Of a DNA stretch of 7,721 nt, positions 1-6,243 are shown piece by piece (position 1 is the first letter of the stretch; every line of letters begins with the position of its first letter). The DNA is from Halobacteriales archaeon QH_10_65_19 (GTDB lineage: Archaea > Halobacteriota > Halobacteria > Halobacteriales > Haloarculaceae), in the NCBI GenBank assembly GCA_003022085.1, contig PXQK01000137.1, positions 1 through 7,721 of the forward strand, in the 5' to 3' direction. A program made the translations under genes and the position numbers. Below the pieces are notes generated by a model, which saw nothing but the letters and a program-made list of their open reading frames with translations, did no database searches and had not been told where the DNA came from.

Positions 1-2529
1 CTCCAGCGACCCGGTCGCCACGAACGACACCACGATCACCTCCTTGCTCGACCCCTGGAACCGGTCGACAGTATCCACCGCCACTCCCTCCGGCACCCGG
101 GTCCCGATCTCCGAAACCTGCGCCCGATACGGCGCAATAACACCGATATCCTCCGGCTCCGCACCAGCAGCAAGATACTCTTCGACAATCCGCGCCACCT
201 CGGCAGCCTCGATCGGATTCGTGTTCCCCTCCGCGCTGCCGTCCGGATCGACGAATACGACGCCGTCGCGCAATCGCTCCGGGAGGTTCGCCCGAGACAC
301 GCCGGCCAGATCCTCGATGCGCTGGGCCGCCACCTCGTCGGTCGCCGGCCGGAGCTTCCCGCCGTAGAACTCGCTCGACGGAAACGCCTGGATGCGCTGT
401 GCCATGCGGTACTGGCGGTCAAGCAGCGTGCCAGCCTCGGGGTACTCCTCGATGAGGCGTTCGAACAGCGACTCCTGGAGGTCGTTCTCGGCCCGGACGA
501 CCGGCGGGAGCTGGTTGTGGTCGCCGACGAGGACGAACCGGTCGGCGGGCGCAACCGCGGCGAGCGTGCCAGGCTCGGTCAGTTGCCCGGCCTCGTCGAC
601 GACCGCGACGTCGAACGCCTGGGTCCGCATGGCGCGCGAACCACAGGACGCCGTCGTGGCTGCCACGACCGGCGCCTCCTGGAGCCGGCCGGCGGTTGCT
701 GCTGGATTGCCCGCCCGGTCGAGCCGGTACTCCTGCATGTCCTCGCGCACGCCGCTCTCGGTCCCGACCCGGACCACCTCTGTGAACCCCTGCTCCTCCA
801 GCGTTTCGAGGGCATTGTCGACCGCCCGGTTCGTGAAGGCCGAGACGAGCACACGGTCGCCGCGCTCGACCAGCGCCCGGACGAGGCGGGCCAGCGTGTA
901 GGTCTTGCCCGTCCCCGGTGGGCCGTGGATCAGGGCGAAGTCCGCTGCTGCGACCGCCCGCCGGACGGCCTCGTCCTGGGACTCGTTGTTGTCGACGAAC
1001 GTCCTCTCGACGTCCCGGAATTCGGGGTCACGACGGCCGAACAGCGGGCCTTTCCACTCGGCGGGCTGGGTGAGCAGGGCGTCGTGTAGCGCGGTCAGGA
1101 GCCGGTCGGTGGTCAGCTCCGAGGGGTAGATGTCGAGCCGGCGCAGCTCTACCGGCTCGTCGGCCGTGACGACGATCCCGTCGTCTGCCGTCCCGAGACG
1201 TTCGACCCGGGCGAGCTCGGCGCCGCCGCCGACCGGGTCGCCGTCGCTCGCCAGGGCCAGATCGCCGGCACGGATCTTCGAGACCGCACCGGTGCCCTCG
1301 GCGCGGAGTTCCCAGCGGCCACTGTCGAGTTCGCGCCGCCCGGTCGGCTCCAGGTCGACAAGCGCGCGGTCGGCGGCTGCGCGCTCCCCGGGCTCCTGTT
1401 CCCAGAGTTTGGCGTACTCGCGGTGGACCTCCCGGCGTTCCTCCTCGATCGCGCCGTAGAAGCGGTCGAAGTACGCCTGCTCCTCCGCCGGAATCGCAGT
1501 TCCGACCTGCCCGGCTTTCGACTCCTGGTCGAGCCGGCCCGAGACGGCCATGCAGGTGTCCTGTTCGAAGCAGTACTCGCAGATCGCGTCGGCCTCGTGC
1601 CCCGTCGGGATCGAGGCGTCGTGCTCCATTGCGGCGAGTTCGTTGCGCGCCCGCAGGACGAACGCGAGGAGCCCCCCAGAGATGGAAAAGTCCTTGGCCG
1701 GCGAGAGGTCGCCCGACTCCTCGACCCTGTCGAGTGCGGCGTTTTTCGTGTAGAGGAGCGTGCCTGTATCGGGGTGCTCCCCCCGCTGCTCGCCGAGGAC
1801 GAGCGCGTAACAGGCCGCCTGGATCTTGTCCTGGAAGCGGGCGTCGCGCTTGGTGTTCTTGCCGGTCTTGAGCTCGACCGGCGCGCCACGGCGGACAGCG
1901 TCGGCACGGCCCTTGAGACCGTAGCGCTCGCTGATAAGCAGCTGTTCGGAGCGCCACTCGTCGCGCTCGGTGAGCGTCCCCTGCTGGAGCCAGCCCTCGA
2001 TTGCCTCGGCGTGCTGTCGGGCCGTCTCCCGCATCGACTCGGGGTCGGCTCTGAGCAGGCCCAGGTCGAGGCCCGCCTCCCGGACGCGCCGGTCGACAGC
2101 CTCCTCCAGGTCGCGGCCCCGGAGCAGGTCGCCGAACACCTGGTGGACAATCGTCCCCTTCACGACCGGCTCCGCGAGGTCGGTGCCGCCGAGTTTGTTG
2201 AGGTAGTACATCCGCGGGCACTGCACCCAGGCGCGGATGTCAGTCACGTCGACCAGGAAGTCGGGCTCGACGACGACCATGGAGTCGCCGGTCGTGCTGT
2301 ACCCGGTTTCACCGCGGTACTCGCGTTGCTCCGCGTCGTGGACGGCCAGCTCCATCCCCGGCTCTAGGTACTCGCCGGTCTCCGTCCACTTGCCCCACAG
2401 GGTCACGGTCGTCGGCTCGCTGCGACCACGGTCCGGCCGGACGGTGACCTCCAGCAGCTTGGACTCGCCGTACTGTGTGTTGACGGTCCGCTCCTCTCCC
2501 ACTTCGACGACGACGCCGCGCACGTTCAC
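1..2529 (-). CDS. Dna2-like Fe-S nuclease / SF1 helicase, C-terminus cut by window edge
   Basis: This is probably a DNA repair or replication enzyme that couples a Cas4/RecB-type nuclease to an Upf1/Dna2-type SF1 helicase. Reading minus from GTG at 2529, about 843 codons are visible. Residues 1-95 look like an OB-type beta-rich domain. C104 (CPRMYY), C317-x2-C320 and C326 form the four-cysteine Fe-S pattern. The nuclease motif is D210 with E219-L-K221, followed by a QAACYAL helix near 237. Helicase motifs follow in order: an NNESQ Q-motif near 513, Walker A GPPGTGKT (536-543), DEAGQ (645-649), GDHNQLPP (669-676), QYRM (706-709) and DRFQG (822-826). The reading frame stays open to base 1, so motif VI is missing only because the window ends. 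GTG at 2571 would add 14 residues. I prefer 2529 because the conserved-looking beta strand begins there and a T5 tract lies 25-29 nt upstream. The family is certain; the exact start is not. No CRISPR genes are nearby. Confidence 0.93.
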   Translation of the reverse strand, partial: MNVRGVVVEVGEERTVNTQYGESKLLEVTVRPDRGRSEPTTVTLWGKWTETGEYLEPGMELAVHDAEQREYRGETGYSTTGDSMVVVEPDFLVDVTDIRAWVQCPRMYYLNKLGGTDLAEPVVKGTIVHQVFGDLLRGRDLEEAVDRRVREAGLDLGLLRADPESMRETARQHAEAIEGWLQQGTLTERDEWRSEQLLISERYGLKGRADAVRRGAPVELKTGKNTKRDARFQDKIQAACYALVLGEQRGEHPDTGTLLYTKNAALDRVEESGDLSPAKDFSISGGLLAFVLRARNELAAMEHDASIPTGHEADAICEYCFEQDTCMAVSGRLDQESKAGQVGTAIPAEEQAYFDRFYGAIEEERREVHREYAKLWEQEPGERAAADRALVDLEPTGRRELDSGRWELRAEGTGAVSKIRAGDLALASDGDPVGGGAELARVERLGTADDGIVVTADEPVELRRLDIYPSELTTDRLLTALHDALLTQPAEWKGPLFGRRDPEFRDVERTFVDNNESQDEAVRRAVAAADFALIHGPPGTGKTYTLARLVRALVERGDRVLVSAFTNRAVDNALETLEEQGFTEVVRVGTESGVREDMQEYRLDRAGNPAATAGRLQEAPVVAATTASCGSRAMRTQAFDVAVVDEAGQLTEPGTLAAVAPADRFVLVGDHNQLPPVVRAENDLQESLFERLIEEYPEAGTLLDRQYRMAQRIQAFPSSEFYGGKLRPATDEVAAQRIEDLAGVSRANLPERLRDGVVFVDPDGSAEGNTNPIEAAEVARIVEEYLAAGAEPEDIGVIAPYRAQVSEIGTRVPEGVAVDTVDRFQGSSKEVIVVSFVATGSLE

Positions 2530-2590
2530 GCTCCAGAGCAGGGGCGCGGGCTGAAAAACGCTGTCGGTCACCGATACTTCCCACTGGTCG

Positions 2591-2989
2591 TCACAGCAGT
2601 CGGTACGTCCCGCGGCTCTCGCTGACCTCGCCGGCGCGGACGAGTTTCTGCAGTGCCGTCCGCGTGTACTCGACCGGCACGCCGCGCCTGCTCGCGTACG
2701 CGACTACATCGTCTTCTGTCGGCCCGTCGAGTTCCCGTAGCGCCGCCCGCACGGTCTCCTCTCGGCTCGAACTGCCGTCCGACTCGGGCTCGGCGGCCTC
2801 GGCGACCGCCCCGGGGTCGATGCCGGATTCGGCGAGGTATGTGTCGTCGTCGACGCCGGCGTTGTCTACCTGCTGTTCGAGTTCGGCGAAGGAGTCGAGT
2901 TCGGCGAACGCGTCGTCTCGGCCCTGTCGGGCGGCGAGCATCGAGGCGCGCACCTCCCGGGCGTGGTCCTCGTCTGCCGCACTCGCCAC
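2591..2989 (-). CDS. Acidic hypothetical protein with winged-helix-like C-terminus
   Basis: I do not recognise a named family. The 132-residue product starts at a GTG. The N-terminal part (about 1-50) is predicted helical and charged, residues 60-76 are an acidic, Ser-rich linker, and residues 77-132 look like a winged helix: EETVRAALREL, then TEDDVVAYASRRG, then VEYTRTALQKLVRAGEV, then a wing ending GTYRLL. That tail pattern resembles the small winged-helix domain at the C-terminus of archaeal MCM, which is a resemblance by eye only. Acidic composition supports this frame over the Arg-rich overlapping frames. The stop lies 19-61 nt before the Dna2-like gene, depending on that gene's start, so co-transcription and a DNA-binding accessory role are inferred. 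Met17 (codon at 2941) is an alternative start. An ACATATGT box lies about 18 nt upstream of the GTG. Confidence 0.75.
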   Translation of the reverse strand: MASAADEDHAREVRASMLAARQGRDDAFAELDSFAELEQQVDNAGVDDDTYLAESGIDPGAVAEAAEPESDGSSSREETVRAALRELDGPTEDDVVAYASRRGVPVEYTRTALQKLVRAGEVSESRGTYRLL

Positions 2990-3170
2990 AGCCGACGACC
3001 GCGTACATATGTCACCCTTTGATGCGAACGCAATGAAGATGTTGCCTTCGCCCTGCTATGTTCGTTTCAAGGGCGGCGTAGTCTTGTACTGTCTGGCCCG
3101 CGTAGTCGAGTCGTTTTGTCGGTCGTACAACCGGCAGCCTCATACCATTCGGCCGAATACGGCCGGGCAG
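2990..3170. promoter_or_regulatory. Divergent intergenic region between winged-helix gene and PiT gene
   Basis: This 181-base gap separates two genes transcribed outward, so it should hold both promoters. It is visibly richer in A/T than its flanks. ACATATGT (3005-3012) is an 8-base palindrome that could serve as a TATA element for the minus-strand gene, although its spacing to the GTG is short. CATACC (3141-3146) lies about 27 nt before the plus-strand ATG. The octamer GCGTAGTC occurs at 3076-3083 and again at 3100-3107. No Shine-Dalgarno motif precedes either start, which fits leaderless haloarchaeal transcripts. None of these elements is proven. Confidence 0.45.
3147..3165. promoter_or_regulatory. 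Overlapping palindromes upstream of the PiT start (candidate operator)
   Basis: ATTCGGCCGAAT (3147-3158) is a perfect 12-base palindrome. It overlaps CGGCCG-AATA-CGGCCG (3150-3165), a perfect inverted repeat with a 4-base spacer. The block ends 5 bases before the ATG at 3171 and lies just downstream of the candidate TATA element, a position where a bound repressor would block transcription. A GC-rich genome produces such palindromes by chance fairly often, so regulation is only inferred. An RNA hairpin in a short leader is the alternative. Confidence 0.35.
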
Positions 3171-4355
3171 ATGGTGGCAGCCACTGCGGTGCTGACGCTG
3201 GTGGTGGCAGGGCTGGCGAGCCTGTTCATGGCGTGGGCCATCGGTGCCGGGTCGTCGGGATCGACGCCCTTTGCCCCCGCAGTCGGCGCCAACGCGATAT
3301 CGATCATGCGGGCAGGCTTCCTCGTGGGCATACTCGGCCTACTCGGGGCCGTCCTGCAGGGCGCGAACGTAACCGAGGCCGTCGGATCGGAACTCGTCAT
3401 CGGTCAGTCGCTGTCGGCGACGGCGGCGACGCTCGCGCTGCTGATCGCCGCCACGCTCGTGGCGATCGGCATCTTCATCGGCTACCCGATCGCGACGGCG
3501 TTCACCGTCACCGGCGCGGTGGTCGGCGTAGGGCTGGCGATGGGGGGCAATCCCGCCTGGGCGAAGTACCGCCAGATCGGGGCGCTGTGGATCGCGACTC
3601 CCCTTATCGGGGGCGGCGTCGCCTACGCGACTGCGCGCCTGCTCCGGGGCGACCGGTTGGCCGAAACCGTTGTGATTCCGCTGCTCGGTGGCCTCGTCGG
3701 CCTCATCCTCGCGAACGTGCAGTTCGTCTTTCTCGCCCCGGGCGACGAACAGGCGTCGATCGCACAGGCGGCCGTCGAGCAGATCGGCGGCGGCACCGCG
3801 ACCTACGCGGCCACGACGCTGCTGGTCGCCGGGGCAGTCGCCGCGGTGCTCGCCCAGCGCACCAGGGTCGATCCCGAGCGGACACAGCAGCGGTTCCTGC
3901 TGAGCCTGGGGGGGCTCGTCGCGTTCTCCGCGGGAGGCAGCCAGGTCGGACTCGCGCTCGGGCCGCTCGTGCCGCTGCTCGGCGGCTTCGAGCTCCCGCT
4001 CGTGGCGGTGCTCATGGGCGGCGGTCTCGGGCTCTTGCTTGGCTCCTGGACCGGCGCGCCGCGCATGATCAAGGCGCTCTCACAGGACTACTCGGCGCTG
4101 GGCCCCAACCGGTCGATCGCGGCACTGATCCCTTCGTTTGCGATCGCCCAGACTGCCGTGTTCTTCGGCATCCCCGTCTCGTTCAACGAGATCATCGTCT
4201 CCGCGATCGTCGGCAGCGGCTACGCGGCCAGCGGCGAAGGCGGCGAGGTCAGCGCCCGCAAGATGGGCTATACGGTACTGGCGTGGATCGCGTCGCTCGC
4301 CGGCGCGTTCGTGATCAGCTACGGCGCCTTCCTTGCCGTCGAGTCGCTGCTGTGA
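3171..4355 (+). CDS. Inorganic phosphate transporter homologue, PiT/PHO4 family (haloarchaeal variant)
   Basis: A 394-residue integral membrane protein with about ten hydrophobic segments, expected to move phosphate (classically with Na+ or H+) across the cytoplasmic membrane. The two-fold repeat of the family is visible: repeat 1 has VGANAISIMRAG (38-49) and GYPIATAFTVTGAVVG (104-119); repeat 2 has AFSAGGSQVGLALGPL (251-266) and GIPVSFNEIIVSAIVG (333-348). A soluble charged loop lies near 190-205. The usual GAND Asp is absent in both repeats (GANA and GGSQ), so the substrate is less certain than the fold. The start at ATG 3171 is chosen because upstream codons in this frame overlap the divergent gene and are not membrane-like. 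The gene stands alone, with its promoter in the gap to the left. Its stop lies one base from that of the convergent CNNM gene. Confidence 0.85.
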   Translation: MVAATAVLTLVVAGLASLFMAWAIGAGSSGSTPFAPAVGANAISIMRAGFLVGILGLLGAVLQGANVTEAVGSELVIGQSLSATAATLALLIAATLVAIGIFIGYPIATAFTVTGAVVGVGLAMGGNPAWAKYRQIGALWIATPLIGGGVAYATARLLRGDRLAETVVIPLLGGLVGLILANVQFVFLAPGDEQASIAQAAVEQIGGGTATYAATTLLVAGAVAAVLAQRTRVDPERTQQRFLLSLGGLVAFSAGGSQVGLALGPLVPLLGGFELPLVAVLMGGGLGLLLGSWTGAPRMIKALSQDYSALGPNRSIAALIPSFAIAQTAVFFGIPVSFNEIIVSAIVGSGYAASGEGGEVSARKMGYTVLAWIASLAGAFVISYGAFLAVESLL

Positions 4356-4356
4356 G

Positions 4357-5850
4357 TCACTCGCCGGCTTCGGCGTCGACTGCCTCCTCGCTCTCCTCGT
4401 CTGCGTGGAACTCGTCGAGACCGGAGATGCGGGCCTTCAGGATGCGCGTGTTCTCGACCTGTTCGACGCGAATCTCGAGACCGTCGTACTCGATGCGTTC
4501 GCCCTGCTCGACCAGCCGGCCTGCACGGTTGAAGATGAAGCCCGCGATCGTCTCGAACTCCTCGCCCTCCGGGAGTTCGATCCCCAGTGACTCGTTGATA
4601 TCGTCGATGTTGACCTCGCCTTTAACGACTGCAGTGCTGTCGGCGACGAACTCGATGGGCTCGGCCTCGCCGCCCTCGAGGATCTCGCCGACGATTTCCT
4701 CGACGAGGTCCTCCATCGTCACCAGCCCCTCAGTGGTGCCGAACTCGTCGATGACGATCACCATGTTGAGCCGCTGTTCGCGCATCTCGGTCAGCAGTTC
4801 GTCGACGTTTTTGGTCTCGGGGACGTGTAGCGTCGGCTCGATCAGGTCGTCGAGGTCGACCGGCGAGTCGCCGTCGCCGTAGTTGCTGTCGCGGACGAGG
4901 TCGTTGATGTGGACCACGCCGAGGATGTTGTCCAGTTCGCCGTCGTACACCGGCAGGCGCTCGTGGTTACTCCTGATGCAGGTTTCGATTGCCTCCTCGA
5001 TAGAGGCGTCCTTCGCGACCGCGGTCATGTCCAGGCGAGGGGTCATCACCTCCTTGACGATCATGCGGTTGAACCGGAGGGTGCGCTGGAGCATCTCGCG
5101 TTCCTCCTCCTCGAGGACGCCCTCGCGCTCGCCGGTCTTGATCATGTCGCGGATCTCCTGGCGCGTGACGTAGGACTCCTCGATAGCCGCCCTGCCGCCG
5201 GTCACCCGGTTGACGGCCCGCGTGAGGTAGTCGAACAGCACAACCAACGGCATCAACAGCGTCTCCACGAACTTCAGCGGGCGGGCGATGCGCAGCGCCC
5301 ACGACTCCGTGTTGTCGATGGCGTACGACTTGGGGGCGCTCTCGCCGAACAGTAACACCAGCGCCGTCACCCCGAAGGTTGCAATCGCGACGGCCTGCCC
5401 CTGGCTTGTCAGGAAGTATGCGAGTAATCCGGTCGCAATCGAGGACATGGCGATGTTGACGAGGTTGTTGCCCACCAGGATCGTCACGAGCAGGCGGTGC
5501 GGGTCCTCCTTGAGTTGCTGGAGTGTCCTCGCCCCACGCTGCCTCTCGTCGACCACCGCGTCGACCCTGTGGTTTGGGAGTGCGAACATTGCTATCTCGG
5601 AAGAGGAAAAAAACGCCGACAGACCCAGCAGGATGACCAACACGGCCAGCCCGATCCCAGCGAATGCACCGTCCGACAGTTCGAGTCCGAACACCTCCAC
5701 TGCCGCGAGACTCGCTCCGAAGGATCCGAACGACCCGCCTACCACCGTCGGGGTGGCCCCGGCCGCGGCCGTGAGGGTATCGGCCGCCGCGGCGCTGCCG
5801 ACCACCAGGTGGCCAGTTGCGGGGCTAGCGAGGGCAGTGAGACTCGCCAT
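4357..5850 (-). CDS. CNNM/CorC-family membrane protein (DUF21, CBS pair, CorC_HlyC domain)
   Basis: A 497-residue membrane protein of the CNNM/CorC family, often annotated hemolysin C or HlyC/CorC transporter and linked to Mg2+ or other divalent cation export. Residues 1-60 are Ala/Gly/Thr-rich and variable. The DUF21 transmembrane domain spans about 63-215, with the conserved segments LSAFFSSSEIAMFAL (77-91), GNNLVNIA (127-134) and FGESAPKSYA (168-177). A CBS pair follows: the first begins after VMTPRLDM (268-275) and contains HERLPVYDG (296-304) and GVVHINDL (311-318); the second contains VIVIDEFGTTEGLVTMEDL (364-382). The acidic CorC_HlyC domain covers about 400-475. All domains are in the usual order and length, and no frameshift is seen. 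The CBS pair is expected to bind an adenine nucleotide with Mg2+ and gate transport. The family is secure, but the transported ion cannot be read from the sequence. Confidence 0.93.
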   Translation of the reverse strand: MASLTALASPATGHLVVGSAAAADTLTAAAGATPTVVGGSFGSFGASLAAVEVFGLELSDGAFAGIGLAVLVILLGLSAFFSSSEIAMFALPNHRVDAVVDERQRGARTLQQLKEDPHRLLVTILVGNNLVNIAMSSIATGLLAYFLTSQGQAVAIATFGVTALVLLFGESAPKSYAIDNTESWALRIARPLKFVETLLMPLVVLFDYLTRAVNRVTGGRAAIEESYVTRQEIRDMIKTGEREGVLEEEEREMLQRTLRFNRMIVKEVMTPRLDMTAVAKDASIEEAIETCIRSNHERLPVYDGELDNILGVVHINDLVRDSNYGDGDSPVDLDDLIEPTLHVPETKNVDELLTEMREQRLNMVIVIDEFGTTEGLVTMEDLVEEIVGEILEGGEAEPIEFVADSTAVVKGEVNIDDINESLGIELPEGEEFETIAGFIFNRAGRLVEQGERIEYDGLEIRVEQVENTRILKARISGLDEFHADEESEEAVDAEAGE

Positions 5851-5851
5851 C

Positions 5852-5884
5852 GAACCGTTAGTTCTCGGTTCCGCGACAAAAGGG
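5852..5884 (-). promoter_or_regulatory. Candidate promoter and dyad of the CNNM gene
   Basis: On the minus strand, CCCTTTTGT (5884-5876) places a T4 core 28-31 nt before the ATG at 5850, the spacing expected for a haloarchaeal TATA box with a leaderless or near-leaderless transcript. Between it and the start codon sits a perfect inverted repeat, GAACCG (5852-5857) and CGGTTC (5866-5871), with an 8-base spacer. The arrangement suggests a repressor site, but the arms are short and chance cannot be excluded. Confidence 0.4.
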
Positions 5885-5896
5885 TTGTCATGCGCC

Positions 5897-5925
5897 GGGC
5901 GAAGGTATTACACCGGGTTCGTCCC
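5897..5925 (+). promoter_or_regulatory. Candidate promoter of the glutaredoxin-peroxiredoxin-Sua5 cluster
   Basis: GGTATTAC (5904-5911) is centred about 28 nt before the ATG at 5936, matching the position of a haloarchaeal TATA box for a leaderless transcript. It is flanked by an imperfect dyad, GGGCGAA (5897-5903) and TTCGTCCC (5918-5925). No Shine-Dalgarno sequence precedes the ATG. As the two downstream genes overlap it or follow closely, this is the likely promoter for all three genes. Confidence 0.45.
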
Positions 5926-5935
5926 TACAGAGAGT

Positions 5936-6241
5936 ATGAGCCAGCCAGCGATCACACTGTACCGGCTACAGGCCTGCCCGTTCTGTGAACGCGTCGTCAG
6001 GAAACTCGAGGAGTGCGGCCTCGAGTACCGCTCCCGGTTCGTCGAACCGATGCACTCGGACAGAGACGTGGTCAAGCGCGCGAGCGGCGCACGGACAGTA
6101 CCAGCGATCGTCGACGAGACCACGGGCGTTACGATGTCCGAAAGCGCAAACATCGTGGAGTACCTGGAGGCGGCCTACGGCGATAGCGGCGTCGAGGCGA
6201 CGGGAACCGCCGGTGCGACCGTCGCAGGGGAGGGATCCTGA
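5936..6241 (+). CDS. Glutaredoxin / GST N-terminal-like thioredoxin-fold protein
   Basis: A 101-residue cytosolic thioredoxin-fold protein. The first strand ITLYRLQ is followed by the dithiol active site C14-P-F-C17; the cis-proline segment TVPAIVD (54-60) and the GST-type SESANIVEYL (68-77) follow in the order expected for glutaredoxins and GST N-terminal domains. A third cysteine is C27. The likely role is dithiol-disulfide exchange. Haloarchaea generally use gamma-glutamylcysteine rather than glutathione, so the physiological thiol is uncertain. The last 18 residues are Gly/Ala/Thr-rich and lie outside the fold; their codons contain the ribosome-binding site of the next gene. The TGA stop overlaps the next ATG by one base, implying translational coupling and a shared function with the peroxiredoxin-fold protein. 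ATG 5936 is chosen because the fold begins at once and the TATA-like element is well placed. Confidence 0.88.
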   Translation: MSQPAITLYRLQACPFCERVVRKLEECGLEYRSRFVEPMHSDRDVVKRASGARTVPAIVDETTGVTMSESANIVEYLEAAYGDSGVEATGTAGATVAGEGS

Positions 6242-6243
6242 TG
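6229..6243 (+). promoter_or_regulatory. Strong internal Shine-Dalgarno site and TGATG coupling for the peroxiredoxin-like gene
   Basis: GGAGG (6229-6233) lies 7 bases before the ATG at 6241 and continues as GATCC, so GGAGGGATCC closely tracks the complement of the archaeal 16S rRNA 3' end. The TGA stop of the upstream gene (6239-6241) and the ATG (6241-6243) share one base. Together these indicate re-initiation or coupled translation. It is the only clear Shine-Dalgarno site I find at a start in the window. Confidence 0.75.

Noticed and set aside
1028..2221. Long open frame on the minus strand (397 codons), plus another at 1149-2150
   Set aside because: Both are Arg/Pro/Ser-rich products of out-of-phase reading. 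The frame with codons starting at bases 1, 4, 7 and so on carries all nuclease and helicase motifs across the same region.
1423..2367. Plus-strand open frame of 314 codons antisense to the Dna2-like gene
   Set aside because: It is an antisense shadow typical of GC-rich coding DNA. No recognisable motif is present, and the opposite strand holds catalytic motifs throughout.
1..2529. CRISPR Cas4 gene
   Set aside because: The Cas4-type nuclease is part of a helicase fusion, and no array or other cas gene is in the window.
2568..3008. Minus-strand frame of 146 codons starting at an ATG
   Set aside because: The product is extremely Arg-rich. The overlapping frame at 2591-2989 gives an acidic, structured protein as expected for a haloarchaeon.
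2664..3170. N-terminal extension of the PiT gene by 169 codons
   Set aside because: It would run antisense through the winged-helix gene and is Ser/Arg-rich without membrane character. The hydrophobic protein begins at ATG 3171.
3116..4882. Plus-strand frame of 588 codons
   Set aside because: It shadows the PiT and CNNM genes with an Arg-rich and then Ser-rich product and no motifs.
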